Shown here one piece after another: positions 19,289-28,332 of a stretch of DNA of 64,000 bases. The position numbers were made by a program, and so were the translations under genes. Source of the DNA: Pseudomonas sp. LFM046. GTDB lineage: Bacteria > Pseudomonadota > Gammaproteobacteria > Pseudomonadales > Pseudomonadaceae. Location: the NCBI RefSeq assembly GCF_000949385.2, contig NZ_JYKO02000001.1:5664678-5728677 (forward strand), read 5' to 3'. The notes beneath the pieces were generated by a model. That model was given only the letters and a program-made list of their open reading frames with translations, was not told the origin of the DNA and did no database searches. Every line of letters starts with the position of its first letter. The first letter of the stretch is position 1.

Positions 19289-20227
19289 ATGACCCTCACC
19301 GAACTGCGCTACATCGTCACCCTCGCCCAGGAACAGCATTTCGGCCGAGCCGCCGAGCGTTGCCACGTGAGCCAGCCGACCCTGTCGGTGGGGGTGAAGA
19401 AGCTGGAAGACGAGCTTGGCGTGCTTATCTTCGAACGCAGCAAGAGCGCGGTTCGCCTGACCCCGGTCGGTGAGGGCATCGTCACCCAGGCGCAGAAGGT
19501 GCTGGAGCAGGCCCAGGGCATCCGCGAGATGGCCCAGGCCGGCAAAAACCAGCTGGCGGCCCCGCTCAAGGTCGGCGCCATCTATACCGTCGGCCCCTAT
19601 CTGTTCCCGCACCTGATTCCGCAGCTGCACCGGGTCGCCCCGCAGATGCCGCTGTACATCGAAGAGAACTTCACCCACGTCCTGCGCGACAAACTGCGCA
19701 CCGGCGAGCTGGACGCCATCATCATCGCCCTGCCCTTCGCCGAAGCCGACGTGCTGACCAAGCCGCTCTACGACGAACCCTTCTACGTGCTGCTGCCCAC
19801 CGGGCACCCCTGGACCGCCCGCAAAACCATCGACAGCGAGATGCTCAACGACAAGAGCCTGCTGCTGCTGGGCGAAGGCCACTGCTTCCGCGACCAGGTG
19901 CTGGAAGCCTGCCCCAGCCTGCGCAAAGGCGGAGAAGACAGTGCCAAGCACACCACGGTGGAATCCAGTTCGCTGGAAACCATCCGCCACATGGTCGCCT
20001 CCGGCCTCGGCGTTTCGATCCTGCCGTTCTCGGCGGTGGACAGCCACCATTACGCCCCTGGCGTGATCGAGATCCGTCCGCTGACCCCGCCCGTGCCCTT
20101 CCGCACCGTGGCCATCGCCTGGCGCGCCAGCTTCCCGCGTCCGCGCGCCATCGAAGTGCTGGCAGACTCCATCCGCCTCTGCTCGGTGGCTCACCCGCAG
20201 ACCCAGGGCGAACCGCAGCCGGCATGA
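19289..20227 (+). CDS. oxyR: Hydrogen-peroxide-sensing regulator OxyR
   Basis: A LysR-type activator of peroxide defence genes, switched by a disulfide. The N-terminal helix-turn-helix is TLAQEQHFGRAAERCHVSQPTLSVGVKKLE. The redox loop GEGHCFRDQVLEAC places cysteines at exactly 199 and 208, the positions used by E. coli OxyR. The ATG at 19289 gives 312 residues; an upstream extension to 19235 would begin within the tonB terminator. It overlaps recG by 4 bp (ATGA), so oxyR and recG are cotranscribed, as in other pseudomonads. Confidence 0.96.
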   Translation: MTLTELRYIVTLAQEQHFGRAAERCHVSQPTLSVGVKKLEDELGVLIFERSKSAVRLTPVGEGIVTQAQKVLEQAQGIREMAQAGKNQLAAPLKVGAIYTVGPYLFPHLIPQLHRVAPQMPLYIEENFTHVLRDKLRTGELDAIIIALPFAEADVLTKPLYDEPFYVLLPTGHPWTARKTIDSEMLNDKSLLLLGEGHCFRDQVLEACPSLRKGGEDSAKHTTVESSSLETIRHMVASGLGVSILPFSAVDSHHYAPGVIEIRPLTPPVPFRTVAIAWRASFPRPRAIEVLADSIRLCSVAHPQTQGEPQPA

Positions 20228-22299
20228 CCGAGCTGTCCCAAGTTCCGGTCACCGCGCTCAAGGGCGTGGGTGCCGCCCTGGCTGAAAAGCTCGCCAAGGT
20301 CGGCCTGGAGAATCTCCAGGACATCCTCTTCCACCTGCCCACCCGCTACCAGGACCGCACCCGCATCACCCCCATCGGTGAGCTGCGCCCCGGCGGGGAC
20401 GCCGTGGTCGAGGGCATCGTCGCCGGTGCCGACGTGGTCATGGGCCGCCGCCGCAGCCTGCTGGTGCGCCTGCAGGACGGTACCGGCACCCTCAGCCTGC
20501 GCTTCTTCCACTTCAGCCAGGCGCAGAAGGACGGCCTAAAGCGCGGCACCCAGCTGCGATGCTACGGCGAAGTCCGTCCCGGTGCCACGGGCCTTGAGAT
20601 CTACCACCCGGAATACCGCGCCCTCTCGGGCGACGAGCCGCCGCCGGTGGAGCAGACCCTGACGCCCATCTACCCCACCACCGAAGGCCTCACCCAGCAG
20701 CGCCTGCGCTCGCTCAGCCAGCTCGCCCTGGCGCGCCTCGGCCCTCAGAGCCTGCCGGACTGGCTGCCGAAGGAATTGGCCCGCGACTACCACCTGGGTT
20801 CCCTCGACGAAGCCATCCGCTACCTGCACCGACCGCCGCCGGATGCCGATCTGGAAGAACTCGCCGAAGGCCAGCACTGGGCCCAGCAACGCCTGGCCTT
20901 CGAAGAACTGCTGACCCACCAGCTGTCCCTGCAGCGCCTGCGGGAAAGCCTGCGGGCCCAGCACGCGCCGCAGCTGCCGCCCGCTCGCAAGCTTCCCGCG
21001 CAGTACCTGGCCAATCTTGGCTTCCAGCCCACCGGTGCCCAGCAACGGGTCGGCGCCGAAATCGCCTATGACCTCGCCCAGCCGGAGCCCATGCTGCGTC
21101 TGGTGCAGGGTGATGTGGGCGCCGGCAAGACCGTGGTCGCCGCACTCGCCGCGCTCCAGGCCCTGGAGGCTGGCTATCAGGTGGCCCTGATGGCGCCCAC
21201 GGAAATCCTCGCCGAGCAGCACTACCTCAACTTCAGCAAATGGCTGCAGCCGCTCGGCCTCGAAGTGGCCTGGCTGGCCGGCAAGCTCAAGGGCAAGGCT
21301 CGCGCCGCCGCCCTGGAGCAGATCGCCGGCGGCGCGCCCATGGTGGTGGGCACCCATGCGCTGTTCCAGGACGAAGTGCAGTTCAAGCGCCTGGCCCTGG
21401 TGATCATCGACGAGCAGCATCGCTTCGGCGTCCAGCAGCGCCTGGCCCTGCGAAAGAAAGGCGTGGAAGGCCGTCTCTGCCCGCACCAGCTGATCATGAC
21501 CGCCACCCCGATCCCGCGCACCCTGGCCATGAGCGCCTACGCCGACCTGGACACCTCCATCCTCGACGAGCTGCCCCCCGGCCGTACGCCGGTGAACACC
21601 GTGCTGGTGGCCGACAGCCGTCGCATCGAGGTGATCGAGCGGGTCCGCGCCGCCTGCCACGAAGGCCGCCAGGCCTACTGGGTCTGCACCCTGATCGAGG
21701 AATCCGAGGAGCTGACCTGCCAGGCGGCGGAAACCACCTTCGAGGAACTCTCCTCGGCCCTCGGCGAATTACGCGTTGGCCTGATCCACGGGCGTATGAA
21801 GCCTGCCGAAAAGGCCGCAGTGATGGCCGAGTTCAAGGAAGGCCGCCTGCAGCTGCTGGTGGCCACCACCGTGATCGAGGTGGGCGTGGACGTGCCCAAC
21901 GCCAGCCTGATGATCATCGAGAACCCCGAGCGCCTCGGCCTGGCCCAGTTGCACCAGCTGCGCGGCCGCGTCGGCCGGGGCAGCGCCGCCAGCCACTGCG
22001 TGCTGCTCTACCACGCGCCGCTGTCCCAGCTCGGCCGCGAGCGCCTGGCCATCATGCGCGAGACCTGCGATGGCTTCGTCATCGCCGAAAAGGACCTGGA
22101 ACTGCGCGGCCCCGGCGAAATGCTCGGCACCCGCCAGACCGGCCTGCTGCAATTCAAGGTCGCCGACCTGATGCGCGATGCCGACCTGCTGCCCGCCGTG
22201 CGCGATGCCGCGCAGGCCCTGCTGGCCCACTGGCCGCAGCACGTCAGCCCGCTGCTGGAGCGCTGGTTGCGCCACGGCCAGCAGTACGGACAAGTGTGA
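20224..22299 (+). CDS. recG: ATP-dependent DNA helicase RecG
   Basis: Remodels stalled replication forks and branched DNA. It has an N-terminal wedge/OB domain (about 1-170), helicase core with Walker A GDVGAGKT near 296-303, the DEQH box variant in IIDEQHRFGVQQR, motif III TATPIPRTLAM, and motif VI QLRGRVGRG. The C-terminal TRG region is present. At 691 residues it is full length. Expression with oxyR links oxidative stress to fork repair. Confidence 0.97.
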   Translation: MTELSQVPVTALKGVGAALAEKLAKVGLENLQDILFHLPTRYQDRTRITPIGELRPGGDAVVEGIVAGADVVMGRRRSLLVRLQDGTGTLSLRFFHFSQAQKDGLKRGTQLRCYGEVRPGATGLEIYHPEYRALSGDEPPPVEQTLTPIYPTTEGLTQQRLRSLSQLALARLGPQSLPDWLPKELARDYHLGSLDEAIRYLHRPPPDADLEELAEGQHWAQQRLAFEELLTHQLSLQRLRESLRAQHAPQLPPARKLPAQYLANLGFQPTGAQQRVGAEIAYDLAQPEPMLRLVQGDVGAGKTVVAALAALQALEAGYQVALMAPTEILAEQHYLNFSKWLQPLGLEVAWLAGKLKGKARAAALEQIAGGAPMVVGTHALFQDEVQFKRLALVIIDEQHRFGVQQRLALRKKGVEGRLCPHQLIMTATPIPRTLAMSAYADLDTSILDELPPGRTPVNTVLVADSRRIEVIERVRAACHEGRQAYWVCTLIEESEELTCQAAETTFEELSSALGELRVGLIHGRMKPAEKAAVMAEFKEGRLQLLVATTVIEVGVDVPNASLMIIENPERLGLAQLHQLRGRVGRGSAASHCVLLYHAPLSQLGRERLAIMRETCDGFVIAEKDLELRGPGEMLGTRQTGLLQFKVADLMRDADLLPAVRDAAQALLAHWPQHVSPLLERWLRHGQQYGQV

Positions 22300-22390
22300 T
22301 GCAGTTCACAGCTCAACCGTCGGCTCGCCCCGCCCCCTTCCGAGCTGCTCGTTATACTCCGGGCAGAAAAAACCAAAGCTGGATGCTGCC

Positions 22391-23797
22391 ATGACCGAAG
22401 TCGCGCTCGCCCCGGATTCCTCGCCCCAACCGCCCGCAGTGATCGTCCAGCTGCTGGAGAAGCTCGGCGTGCCCTTCAATGTCCGCCTGGAGCATAGAGG
22501 CCTGCCGGCTTCGCAGCGGGTCCAGGCCGTGCTGCTGGAAGATGCCGTCGGCGCCCTCCTGGTCCTCTTTCCGCGCAGCCAGCTGCTCGACCTCAACCGC
22601 CTCGCCGAACTGACCGGCCGCAAGCTGGTGGCGGTCAAGCCGGAGCGCCTGGAGCGCATGCTGGGCAAGCACGATCTGGGCACCCTGCCCGGCCTGCCGA
22701 CACTGACCAGCTCCCCCAGCCTGTACGACGAGCGCCTGCTGCAGGAGCCGCGTCTGCTGGTGGAATCGGGCCAGCCCGGCGTACTCCTGGAACTCTCCAG
22801 CGAGGACTACCGCGGCATGCTGAGCAAGGCCAGCGCCGCGCGCTTCGGCGAGCCGCTGTCGGCCATTCGCCTGAACCTCGACCGCCCGGCCGACGACCGC
22901 GCCGAAATCACCCAGGCGGTGCAGGCCTTCACCGCCCGCCGCATCCAGCAGCGCCTGGAAGAAACCATCGAGATCCCGCCGCTGGCGGAGTCGGCGCAAA
23001 GGATCATCAAGCTGCGGGTCGACCCCAACGCCACCGTCGAAGACATCACCGGCGTGGTGGAAACCGACCCGGCCCTGGCCGCCCAGGTGGTCAGCTGGGC
23101 CGCCTCGCCCTATTACGCCGCCCCCGGCAAGATCCGCTCGGTGGAAGATGCCATCGTCCGCGTGCTGGGCTTCGACCTGGTGATCAACCTCGCCCTCGGC
23201 CTGGCCCTGGGCAAATCCCTGAGCCTGCCCAAGGATCAGCCGCAGCACGCCACGCCCTACTGGCAGCAGGCGATCTACACCGCTGCGGTGATCGAAGGCC
23301 TGACCCGCGCAATGCCGCGCGCCCAACGTCCGGAAACCGGCCTGACCTACCTCGCCGGCCTGCTGCACAACTTCGGTTACCTGGTACTGGCCCACGTCTT
23401 CCCGCCGCATTTCTCGCTGATCTGCCGCCATCTGGAGGTCAACCCGCACCTGCCCCACAGCTTCATCGAGCAGCACCTGCTGGGGATCACCCGCGAGCAG
23501 ATCGGCAGCTGGCTGATGCGTCACTGGGACATGCCGGAAGAGCTTTCCGATGCGCTGCGCTTCCAGCACGACCCGGATTACCAGGGCGACAACGCCGCCT
23601 ACCCCAACCTGGTGTGCCTGGCGGTCAGCCTGCTGCGCAACCGGGGCATCGGCGCCGGCCCGCAAGTGGAGATTCCGAATGACCTGTTCGAGGCCCTGGG
23701 CCTGAGCCGGGAGAAAGCCGACGACGCCGTGAGCAAGGTGCTCCAGGCAGAAGCGGCACTGCGCGAACTGGCTTCCCAGTTCAATGCGCCGCACTGA
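22391..23797 (+). CDS. YbaK-like domain fused to HDOD domain, signalling protein
   Basis: A 468-residue protein with two parts. Residues about 15-150 resemble the YbaK/aminoacyl-tRNA deacylase fold (VIVQLLEKLGVPFNV, ASQRVQAVLLEDAVGALLVLFPRSQLLDL, ELTGRKLVAVKPERLERML). Residues about 190-440 form an HDOD domain (EIPPLAESAQRIIKLRVDPNATVEDI, ETDPALAAQVVSWAASPYY, SVEDAIVRVLGFDLVINLAL), a catalytically inactive HD relative found in regulatory proteins. Whether the YbaK part still edits tRNA is unknown. The ATG was chosen because the longer open frame overlaps recG; no strong ribosome site is visible. A terminator follows. Confidence 0.8.
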   Translation: MTEVALAPDSSPQPPAVIVQLLEKLGVPFNVRLEHRGLPASQRVQAVLLEDAVGALLVLFPRSQLLDLNRLAELTGRKLVAVKPERLERMLGKHDLGTLPGLPTLTSSPSLYDERLLQEPRLLVESGQPGVLLELSSEDYRGMLSKASAARFGEPLSAIRLNLDRPADDRAEITQAVQAFTARRIQQRLEETIEIPPLAESAQRIIKLRVDPNATVEDITGVVETDPALAAQVVSWAASPYYAAPGKIRSVEDAIVRVLGFDLVINLALGLALGKSLSLPKDQPQHATPYWQQAIYTAAVIEGLTRAMPRAQRPETGLTYLAGLLHNFGYLVLAHVFPPHFSLICRHLEVNPHLPHSFIEQHLLGITREQIGSWLMRHWDMPEELSDALRFQHDPDYQGDNAAYPNLVCLAVSLLRNRGIGAGPQVEIPNDLFEALGLSREKADDAVSKVLQAEAALRELASQFNAPH

Positions 23798-23806
23798 TCG
23801 ACGGGC

Positions 23807-23841
23807 ATGAAAAAGGAGCGCCAATGGCGCCCCTTTTTCAT
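23807..23841. terminator. Intrinsic terminator after the HDOD gene
   Basis: A 16-bp stem (ATGAAAAAGGAGCGCC / GGCGCCCCTTTTTCAT, one mismatch) with an AAT loop and T-run within the descending arm. The A-run on the ascending arm makes it potentially bidirectional. Confidence 0.85.
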
Positions 23842-23849
23842 GGGCTCTT

Positions 23850-23945
23850 GTAGGAGCGAATTCATTCGCGAAGGGCTGCGAAGCAGCCGACCTGGCATCG
23901 ATAGGGAGGGCCTTCGGCCCGCTTCGCGATTGAAATCGCTCCTAC
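23850..23945. repeat. REP pair (GTAGGAGCGA family), wide spacing
   Basis: The left arm at 23850-23871 starts GTAGGAGCGAATTC, and the right arm at 23924-23945 reads outward as GTAGGAGCGATTTC. They are about 50 bp apart with a further hairpin (AGGGCCTTCGGCCC) between. It is the same family as the element at 14457-14520, with a longer centre. Confidence 0.85.
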
Positions 23946-23962
23946 CGGGAAGACCGCGCCGA

Positions 23963-24355
23963 TCAGGCCGCCTTCTTCTCGGCGAACTTCTTCTTCGGCA
24001 CCAGGTGCTTGGTCAGGCCCTGGAACCAGATCACCAGGCCCGGATTGCCCTGGATCTGGATGTCCTTGTTCTGGATGCCCTGCATGAAGGCCAGCTGCTT
24101 GTTCTTGGCGCTCATGGTGGCGAAACCGTAGGCGCCGTCCTTGAAGCCAATGGCGAAGGCAGGCGCGCTGGCGGTACCGCGCTTGCTGGTCACGCGCTGG
24201 TCCTTGACGATGAAGTGACGGGCGATCTTGCCGTCCAGGGTATGCAGCTGGAACACCAGGTCCTTGCCCGCCAGCTGCTGCTGGAACTCGGCATTGTCAC
24301 GACTGGCCTTGGCCATCAAGCGACCCAGCATCCAGAGAAGAAAGCGGAATTTCAT
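23963..24355 (-). CDS. Conserved hypothetical protein, SCP2-like
   Basis: A 130-residue protein conserved at this locus in Pseudomonas. The N-terminus is a short hydrophobic helix (FRFLLWMLGRLM), then an alpha/beta domain with LVFQLHTLDGKIARHFIVKDQRVTS, AFAIGFKDGAYGFATM and GNPGLVIWFQGLTKHLVPKKK. The pattern resembles sterol-carrier-protein-2-like lipid-binding folds, but that is inference from overall shape. It ends with a Lys-rich tail. REP DNA separates it from the upstream unit. Confidence 0.65.
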   Translation of the reverse strand: MKFRFLLWMLGRLMAKASRDNAEFQQQLAGKDLVFQLHTLDGKIARHFIVKDQRVTSKRGTASAPAFAIGFKDGAYGFATMSAKNKQLAFMQGIQNKDIQIQGNPGLVIWFQGLTKHLVPKKKFAEKKAA

Positions 24356-24455
24356 GCGCGCACGGCCTCAAAGGGTTAAGAAAGCGGCGCATTGTAGCGG
24401 TTTGCCGGCTGGACTACAGCCAGCCAAAGGTGGGGGCGGCGAAATGGCGAGGGAA

Positions 24456-24484
24456 CTGCCCGGAACCTCCCCGGTTCCGGGCAG
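24456..24484 (-). terminator. Probable terminator after the HU gene
   Basis: A perfect 12-bp stem (CTGCCCGGAACC / GGTTCCGGGCAG) with a 5-nt loop lies 8 bp past the HU stop codon. The minus-strand tail (TTCCC) is only weakly T-rich. Confidence 0.65.
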
Positions 24485-24491
24485 AAGAAGC

Positions 24492-24764
24492 TTAGTTCAC
24501 AGCTTCTTTCAGGGATTTGCCCGGTTTGAAGGCGACAGTATTGCTGGCCTTGATCTTTACCGGCTGGCCAGTCTGCGGGTTCTTCCCGGTGCGGGCACCA
24601 CGGTGACGTTGCAGGAAGGTGCCGAAGCCCACCAGCGTCACACTGTCCTTGCGGTTCAGCGCGTTGGTGATTTCTTCGAGCACCGCATTGAGTACGCGAT
24701 TGGCCTGGTCCTTGGTGAGATCGGCCTTCTCGGCAATGGCGGCGGCGAGTTCCGGTTTACGCAT
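24492..24764 (-). CDS. Nucleoid protein HU, beta-like
   Basis: A 91-residue DNA-bending histone-like protein. It carries the HU/IHF signature GFGTFLQRHRGARTGKNPQTGQ and the N-terminal dimerisation helices MRKPELAAAIAEKADLTKDQANRVLNAVLEEI. The ATG at 24764 was chosen because the longer open frame upstream lacks family similarity. It is a second HU-like gene of Pseudomonas, located between the SCP2-like gene and the rubredoxin system and transcribed alone. Confidence 0.93.
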   Translation of the reverse strand: MRKPELAAAIAEKADLTKDQANRVLNAVLEEITNALNRKDSVTLVGFGTFLQRHRGARTGKNPQTGQPVKIKASNTVAFKPGKSLKEAVN

Positions 24765-24952
24765 AGATGCCTCTTTGACGGTTTGTTGTTTTTGTGTCCG
24801 TGCTGTTCGTCCAGAACAGCGCCCAAGGCGCCGCAACGGCTCTGCGCTGCGGCAGACCACGGGGAGGATGGCACGCCTGTTGGCACTCCGCCAGTGTCGC
24901 CCGCGGGAATTCCGAAAGAACCGAAGGATTAATCCGACAGAAGGGCTGACAT
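24765..24952 (-). promoter_or_regulatory. HU gene promoter region
   Basis: A 188-bp spacer carrying a run of A/T just before the start (reverse of GTTTGTTGTTTTTGTG) and a 19-bp dyad GCTGTTC-GTCCA-GAACAGC near 24803-24821. The dyad is a plausible regulator site or leader hairpin; its spacing does not fit the LexA consensus. Confidence 0.35.
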
Positions 24953-26101
24953 TTACGCCAAAAGCGGCGGCAGTTCGCGGTTCAGAGCCAGCTTCTCCTG
25001 CACTGCGGCCCCAGTCAGGGCGTAGCCCAGCAGGCGCCCGGCCTCATCGCGGTAGAGCACCTTGATGTCGCTGCCCTCGCCTTCGACTGTCCAGCTGCCG
25101 TCCAGGCCACGGGGAGGCGGCGAGACGACCAGCGGGCAGACAGGCGTCTTCACCGTCACCGGCATGGGGCCGTAGTTCACCGCCGTCGCGTTGCCGGCCA
25201 GCGTCTGGGCCAGGGCGCGGGCGCAGGCCATCAGCGGCATCACGAAGAGCAGGTTGAGGCCATCCACCTCGGCGCAATCCCCCAGGGCGTAGATATGGGC
25301 GTCGGAGCTGCGCAGCTGGCGGTCCACCACCACGCCTCGATTCACTGCCAGACCGGCAGCGGCGGCCAGTTCGGTACGCGGACGCAGGCCCACGGCGGAC
25401 ACCACCAGGTCACAGTGGACGCGGGTGCCGTCGGACAGCTGGGCGTCGAGCCCGTCCTCACCCCGATCCAGGCGCGCAAGCACCGGTCCAAGATGGAAGC
25501 GTGCCCCCAGGCTTTCCAGGCCAGCCTGCACGGCAGCCGCAGCGGCCGGATGCAGCAGGCCCGGCATCACCTGCTCGCAGGGCGCCACCAGTTCCACCTT
25601 CAGGCCACCCAGGCTGAGGTCGTTGGCGAATTCGCAGCCGATCAGGCCGGCACCGAGGATCAGCACCCGGCGCTTGCCGGCAGCCGCGGCGCGGAAGCGT
25701 GCGTAGTCCTCCAGGTCGTTGATCGGGAAGATCGCATCCTGAGCGTCGCCCTCAACCGGCACGCGGATGGTGTCCGCACCCCAGGCCAGCACCAGGTCGC
25801 GGTAGGACACCGCCTCTTCGCCTATCCACAGGCGTTTGTGAGCCGGGTCGATGCCGGTGATGCGGGTATGGGTGCGGATCTCCGCCTTGAGCTGTTCGGC
25901 CATGGCGCCGGGCTCGGCCATGGCCAGGCCGTCGGCGTCCTTGTTCTTGCCGAAACCCGTGGAAAGCATGGGCTTGGAGTAGGAGCGGCCATCGTCGGCG
26001 CTGATCAGCAGCAGCGGGGTTTCGCTGTCCAGCTTGCGAAACTCCTTGGCCAGGTTGTAACCGGCCAGGCCGGTGCCGACTATCACCACGGGTGCACTCA
26101 T
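24953..26101 (-). CDS. Rubredoxin-NAD(+) reductase
   Basis: An FAD enzyme that passes electrons from NADH to rubredoxin, which then feeds alkane hydroxylase or other rubredoxin-dependent oxygenases and reductases. The 382-residue protein has the N-terminal FAD-binding loop [17 protein letters not shown], a second Rossmann loop [17 protein letters not shown] for NADH, and the late FAD motif [11 protein letters not shown]. It is encoded downstream of two rubredoxin genes, as in P. aeruginosa. No alkane hydroxylase is in the window. Confidence 0.94.
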   Translation of the reverse strand: MSAPVVIVGTGLAGYNLAKEFRKLDSETPLLLISADDGRSYSKPMLSTGFGKNKDADGLAMAEPGAMAEQLKAEIRTHTRITGIDPAHKRLWIGEEAVSYRDLVLAWGADTIRVPVEGDAQDAIFPINDLEDYARFRAAAAGKRRVLILGAGLIGCEFANDLSLGGLKVELVAPCEQVMPGLLHPAAAAAVQAGLESLGARFHLGPVLARLDRGEDGLDAQLSDGTRVHCDLVVSAVGLRPRTELAAAAGLAVNRGVVVDRQLRSSDAHIYALGDCAEVDGLNLLFVMPLMACARALAQTLAGNATAVNYGPMPVTVKTPVCPLVVSPPPRGLDGSWTVEGEGSDIKVLYRDEAGRLLGYALTGAAVQEKLALNRELPPLLA

Positions 26102-26126
26102 TGCTCACTCCTGCTCGTGAAACGAC

Positions 26127-26148
26127 GCGACGGCCCATGGGCCGTCGC
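26127..26148 (-). other. Intercistronic hairpin, rubredoxin 2 to rubredoxin reductase
   Basis: A perfect palindrome GCGACGGCCC/GGGCCGTCGC sits between the rubredoxin gene and the reductase start, with no T-run. It may set relative expression or mRNA stability rather than terminate. Confidence 0.5.
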
Positions 26149-26173
26149 TTGAATGGGGGCGGATGTGGGTGGA

Positions 26174-26341
26174 TCAGGTGATTTCAATCATCTCGAAATC
26201 GATCTTGCCGGTGCCGCAGTCGGGGCAGACCCAGTCCGGAGGGATATCTTCCCAGGGGGTACCGGGCGCTATGCCCTCTTCGGGCAGCCCTTCGGCTTCG
26301 TCGTAGATGAAACCGCAAACGATGCATTGCCACTTGCGCAT
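26174..26341 (-). CDS. Rubredoxin (second of two)
   Basis: A 55-residue electron carrier with one iron bound by four cysteines in two knuckles, CIVCG near residue 6 and CPDCG near 39. MRKWQC...[10 protein letters not shown] is the rubredoxin pattern. The ATG at 26341 follows ACGAGGTGG-like AGGTGGTC. It lies immediately upstream of the reductase gene. Confidence 0.95.
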   Translation of the reverse strand: MRKWQCIVCGFIYDEAEGLPEEGIAPGTPWEDIPPDWVCPDCGTGKIDFEMIEIT

Positions 26342-26455
26342 GACCACCTCCGCCGGCGCGGAAATCCGTACTGAACCTACTCCAATTGGCCAGCGACCGC
26401 CAAGGTCCGCCAATGCCTTCCAGACAGAGGATAGGCTTTTATTTCGGGCACGAAT

Positions 26456-26476
26456 AAGCCGGCACTTGGCCGGCTT
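26456..26476 (-). terminator. Terminator-like hairpin after rubredoxin 1
   Basis: The stem AAGCCGGC/GCCGGCTT with a 5-nt loop is followed on the minus strand by TTATTCG. It lies between the two rubredoxin genes and suggests that the second gene has a promoter in the 149-bp gap. Confidence 0.55.
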
Positions 26477-26490
26477 GTTCAGTGCGGGGA

Positions 26491-26658
26491 TCAGTTGATC
26501 TCGATCATCTCGAAATCCAGCTTGCCCACGCCGCAATCGGGGCACAGCCAGTCTGCCGGCACATCTTCCCAGCGGGTGCCGGCGGCGATGCCCTCATCCG
26601 GCCAGCCCAGGGATTCGTCGTAGACCAGGCCACACACCACGCATTGCCATTTTTTCAT
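26491..26658 (-). CDS. Rubredoxin (first of two)
   Basis: A 55-residue paralogue of the neighbouring rubredoxin, with CVVCG and CPDCG iron knuckles and the same FEMIEI C-terminus. The ATG at 26658 was taken rather than a GTG upstream because family members begin MKKWQC. The two copies differ mainly in the loop between the knuckles, so they may serve different partners. Confidence 0.95.
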   Translation of the reverse strand: MKKWQCVVCGLVYDESLGWPDEGIAAGTRWEDVPADWLCPDCGVGKLDFEMIEIN

Positions 26659-26824
26659 CACTCGTACCTCGTCGATCACGCGTTCTTGGACCAAAGCCTC
26701 TGAAGGGTTTTCCGGTCACTTCAAGGGCGCTTTGTACTGGTTTATCCCGCTGCCGGGCAAGAGGCAGCCGACGGGCACCGACCGTGCTAATCTGCGCCGT
26801 CTTCCACCGCCCAAGCCCCCGTCC

Positions 26825-27379
26825 GTGCCTCACGCCGCCCTCGTCCATCCGCCTCGCTGGCTGACCGCTGGCCAACTCCACCCCGCTCCCGCCGCCAACG
26901 TCCGTGACTGGCTGTTCGACCAGGGGTCCCTGACCCGCCGGCTCACCGCCCTTTCGGACAACGCCTTCAGCGTCACCCCGATCGAAGAAGGCTGGCAGAC
27001 GCTGCGTGCCGACGAGTGCATCGCCCTCGGCGTTCCGACTGGCAGCCAGGGCTGGGTGCGCGAGGTCTACCTGCGCGGCCATGGCGAGATCTGGGTGTTC
27101 GCCCGCAGCGTGGCGGCACGTGGCGCACTGGAAGGTTCGGGGTTGGACCTGCACCAACTCGGCAGCCGCTCCCTCGGCGAGCTGCTGTTCAGCGACCGGG
27201 CCTTCGACCGGGGCGCCATTGAAGTCACCCGCTATCCGGCGCCGCTGCTGCCGGCCGGCGTGCGCGAGGAACGCCTGTGGGGCCGCCGCTCCTGTTTCTC
27301 GCGAGGGGAACTGGGCGTGCTGGTGGCGGAGATCTTCCTCCCCGCGCTGTGGCGTCACGCGGGCGTCGAGGCCGTATAA
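26825..27379 (+). CDS. ubiC: Chorismate lyase
   Basis: Removes pyruvate from chorismate to make 4-hydroxybenzoate, the first committed step of ubiquinone synthesis. Conserved segments are WLFDQGSLTRRLTALSDNAFSV, WVREVYLRGHGEIWVFARSV (with the substrate Arg) and GSRSLGELLF, with LWGRRSCFSRG near the end. The start is uncertain: GTG at 26825 gives 184 residues, close to family length; the open frame extends upstream to 26732 but that part is unlike UbiC. ubiA follows by 27 bp. Confidence 0.92.
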   Translation: MPHAALVHPPRWLTAGQLHPAPAANVRDWLFDQGSLTRRLTALSDNAFSVTPIEEGWQTLRADECIALGVPTGSQGWVREVYLRGHGEIWVFARSVAARGALEGSGLDLHQLGSRSLGELLFSDRAFDRGAIEVTRYPAPLLPAGVREERLWGRRSCFSRGELGVLVAEIFLPALWRHAGVEAV

Positions 27380-27406
27380 TCCCGGCCTTCAACGGGAGAG
27401 CCGCCG

Positions 27407-28297
27407 ATGTACCTCACGCTGTTGCAATCGCTGAACCGCCTGCATCCCCGCGCCATGGACTTCATCCAGCTGACCCGGCTGGACAAACCCATCGGCATCT
27501 ATCTGCTGCTCTGGCCCACGCTCTGGGCCCTGTGGATAGCCGGTGAAGGCAGCCCCAGCCTGAAGAACCTGCTGATCTTCGTCCTCGGCGTGAACCTGAT
27601 GCGCGCCGCCGGCTGCGTGATCAACGATTACGCCGATCGCAACTTCGACGGCCACGTCACCCGCACCCGCGCCCGCCCCCTGGCCAGCGGCCGGATCACG
27701 CCGCGCGAAGCGCTGGTGTTCTTCTTCATCCTGGTGGCCATCAGCTTCGTCCTGGTGCTCTTCACCAACGCCACGACCATCTGGCTGTCCTTTGGCGGCC
27801 TGGCGCTGGCCGCCAGCTACCCCTTCATGAAGCGCTACACCTACTACCCGCAGGTGGTGCTGGGTGCGGCCTTTTCCTGGGGCATGCCGATGGCATTCAC
27901 CGCCGAGACCGGCGAGCTGCCGGCGGCGGCCTGGTTGCTGTACATCGCCAACCTGTTGTGGACGGTGGCCTACGACACCTACTACGCGATGACCGACCGC
28001 GAAGACGATCTGAAGATCGGGGTGAAATCCACGGCCATCCTCTTCGGCGACGCCGACCGCCTGATCATCGCCCTGCTTCAGGGCGCGGCGCTGTTCTGCC
28101 TGCTTCTGGCGGGGAACCGTTTCGAACTGGGGCTGTATTTCTACCTGGGCCTGGCGGTCGCCGCCGCCTGCTTCGCCTGGGAATACCACAGCACCCGCAC
28201 GCGGGATCCCCAGGCCTGCTTCAAGGCCTTCCTGCACAACCATTGGGCCGGTCTGGCGATCCTCGCCGGCATCGCCACCGACTACGCGCTGCGCTGA
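27407..28297 (+). CDS. ubiA: 4-hydroxybenzoate octaprenyltransferase
   Basis: Attaches the polyprenyl tail to 4-hydroxybenzoate in the inner membrane. The 296 residues include the two aspartate-rich Mg-PPi motifs, [23 protein letters not shown] and [21 protein letters not shown], and about eight hydrophobic helices. It is in an operon with ubiC. An 11-bp dyad (28283-28310) overlaps the stop codon but has no T-run. Confidence 0.96.
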   Translation: MYLTLLQSLNRLHPRAMDFIQLTRLDKPIGIYLLLWPTLWALWIAGEGSPSLKNLLIFVLGVNLMRAAGCVINDYADRNFDGHVTRTRARPLASGRITPREALVFFFILVAISFVLVLFTNATTIWLSFGGLALAASYPFMKRYTYYPQVVLGAAFSWGMPMAFTAETGELPAAAWLLYIANLLWTVAYDTYYAMTDREDDLKIGVKSTAILFGDADRLIIALLQGAALFCLLLAGNRFELGLYFYLGLAVAAACFAWEYHSTRTRDPQACFKAFLHNHWAGLAILAGIATDYALR

Positions 28298-28332
28298 GGC
28301 GCAGCGCGTAGCCAGACGCGAACTACGGGACC

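Noticed and set aside
24803-24821. LexA-like box before the HU gene
   Set aside because: The dyad CTG...CAG has 11 bp between half-sites, not the 10 needed, and lacks the AT-rich core.
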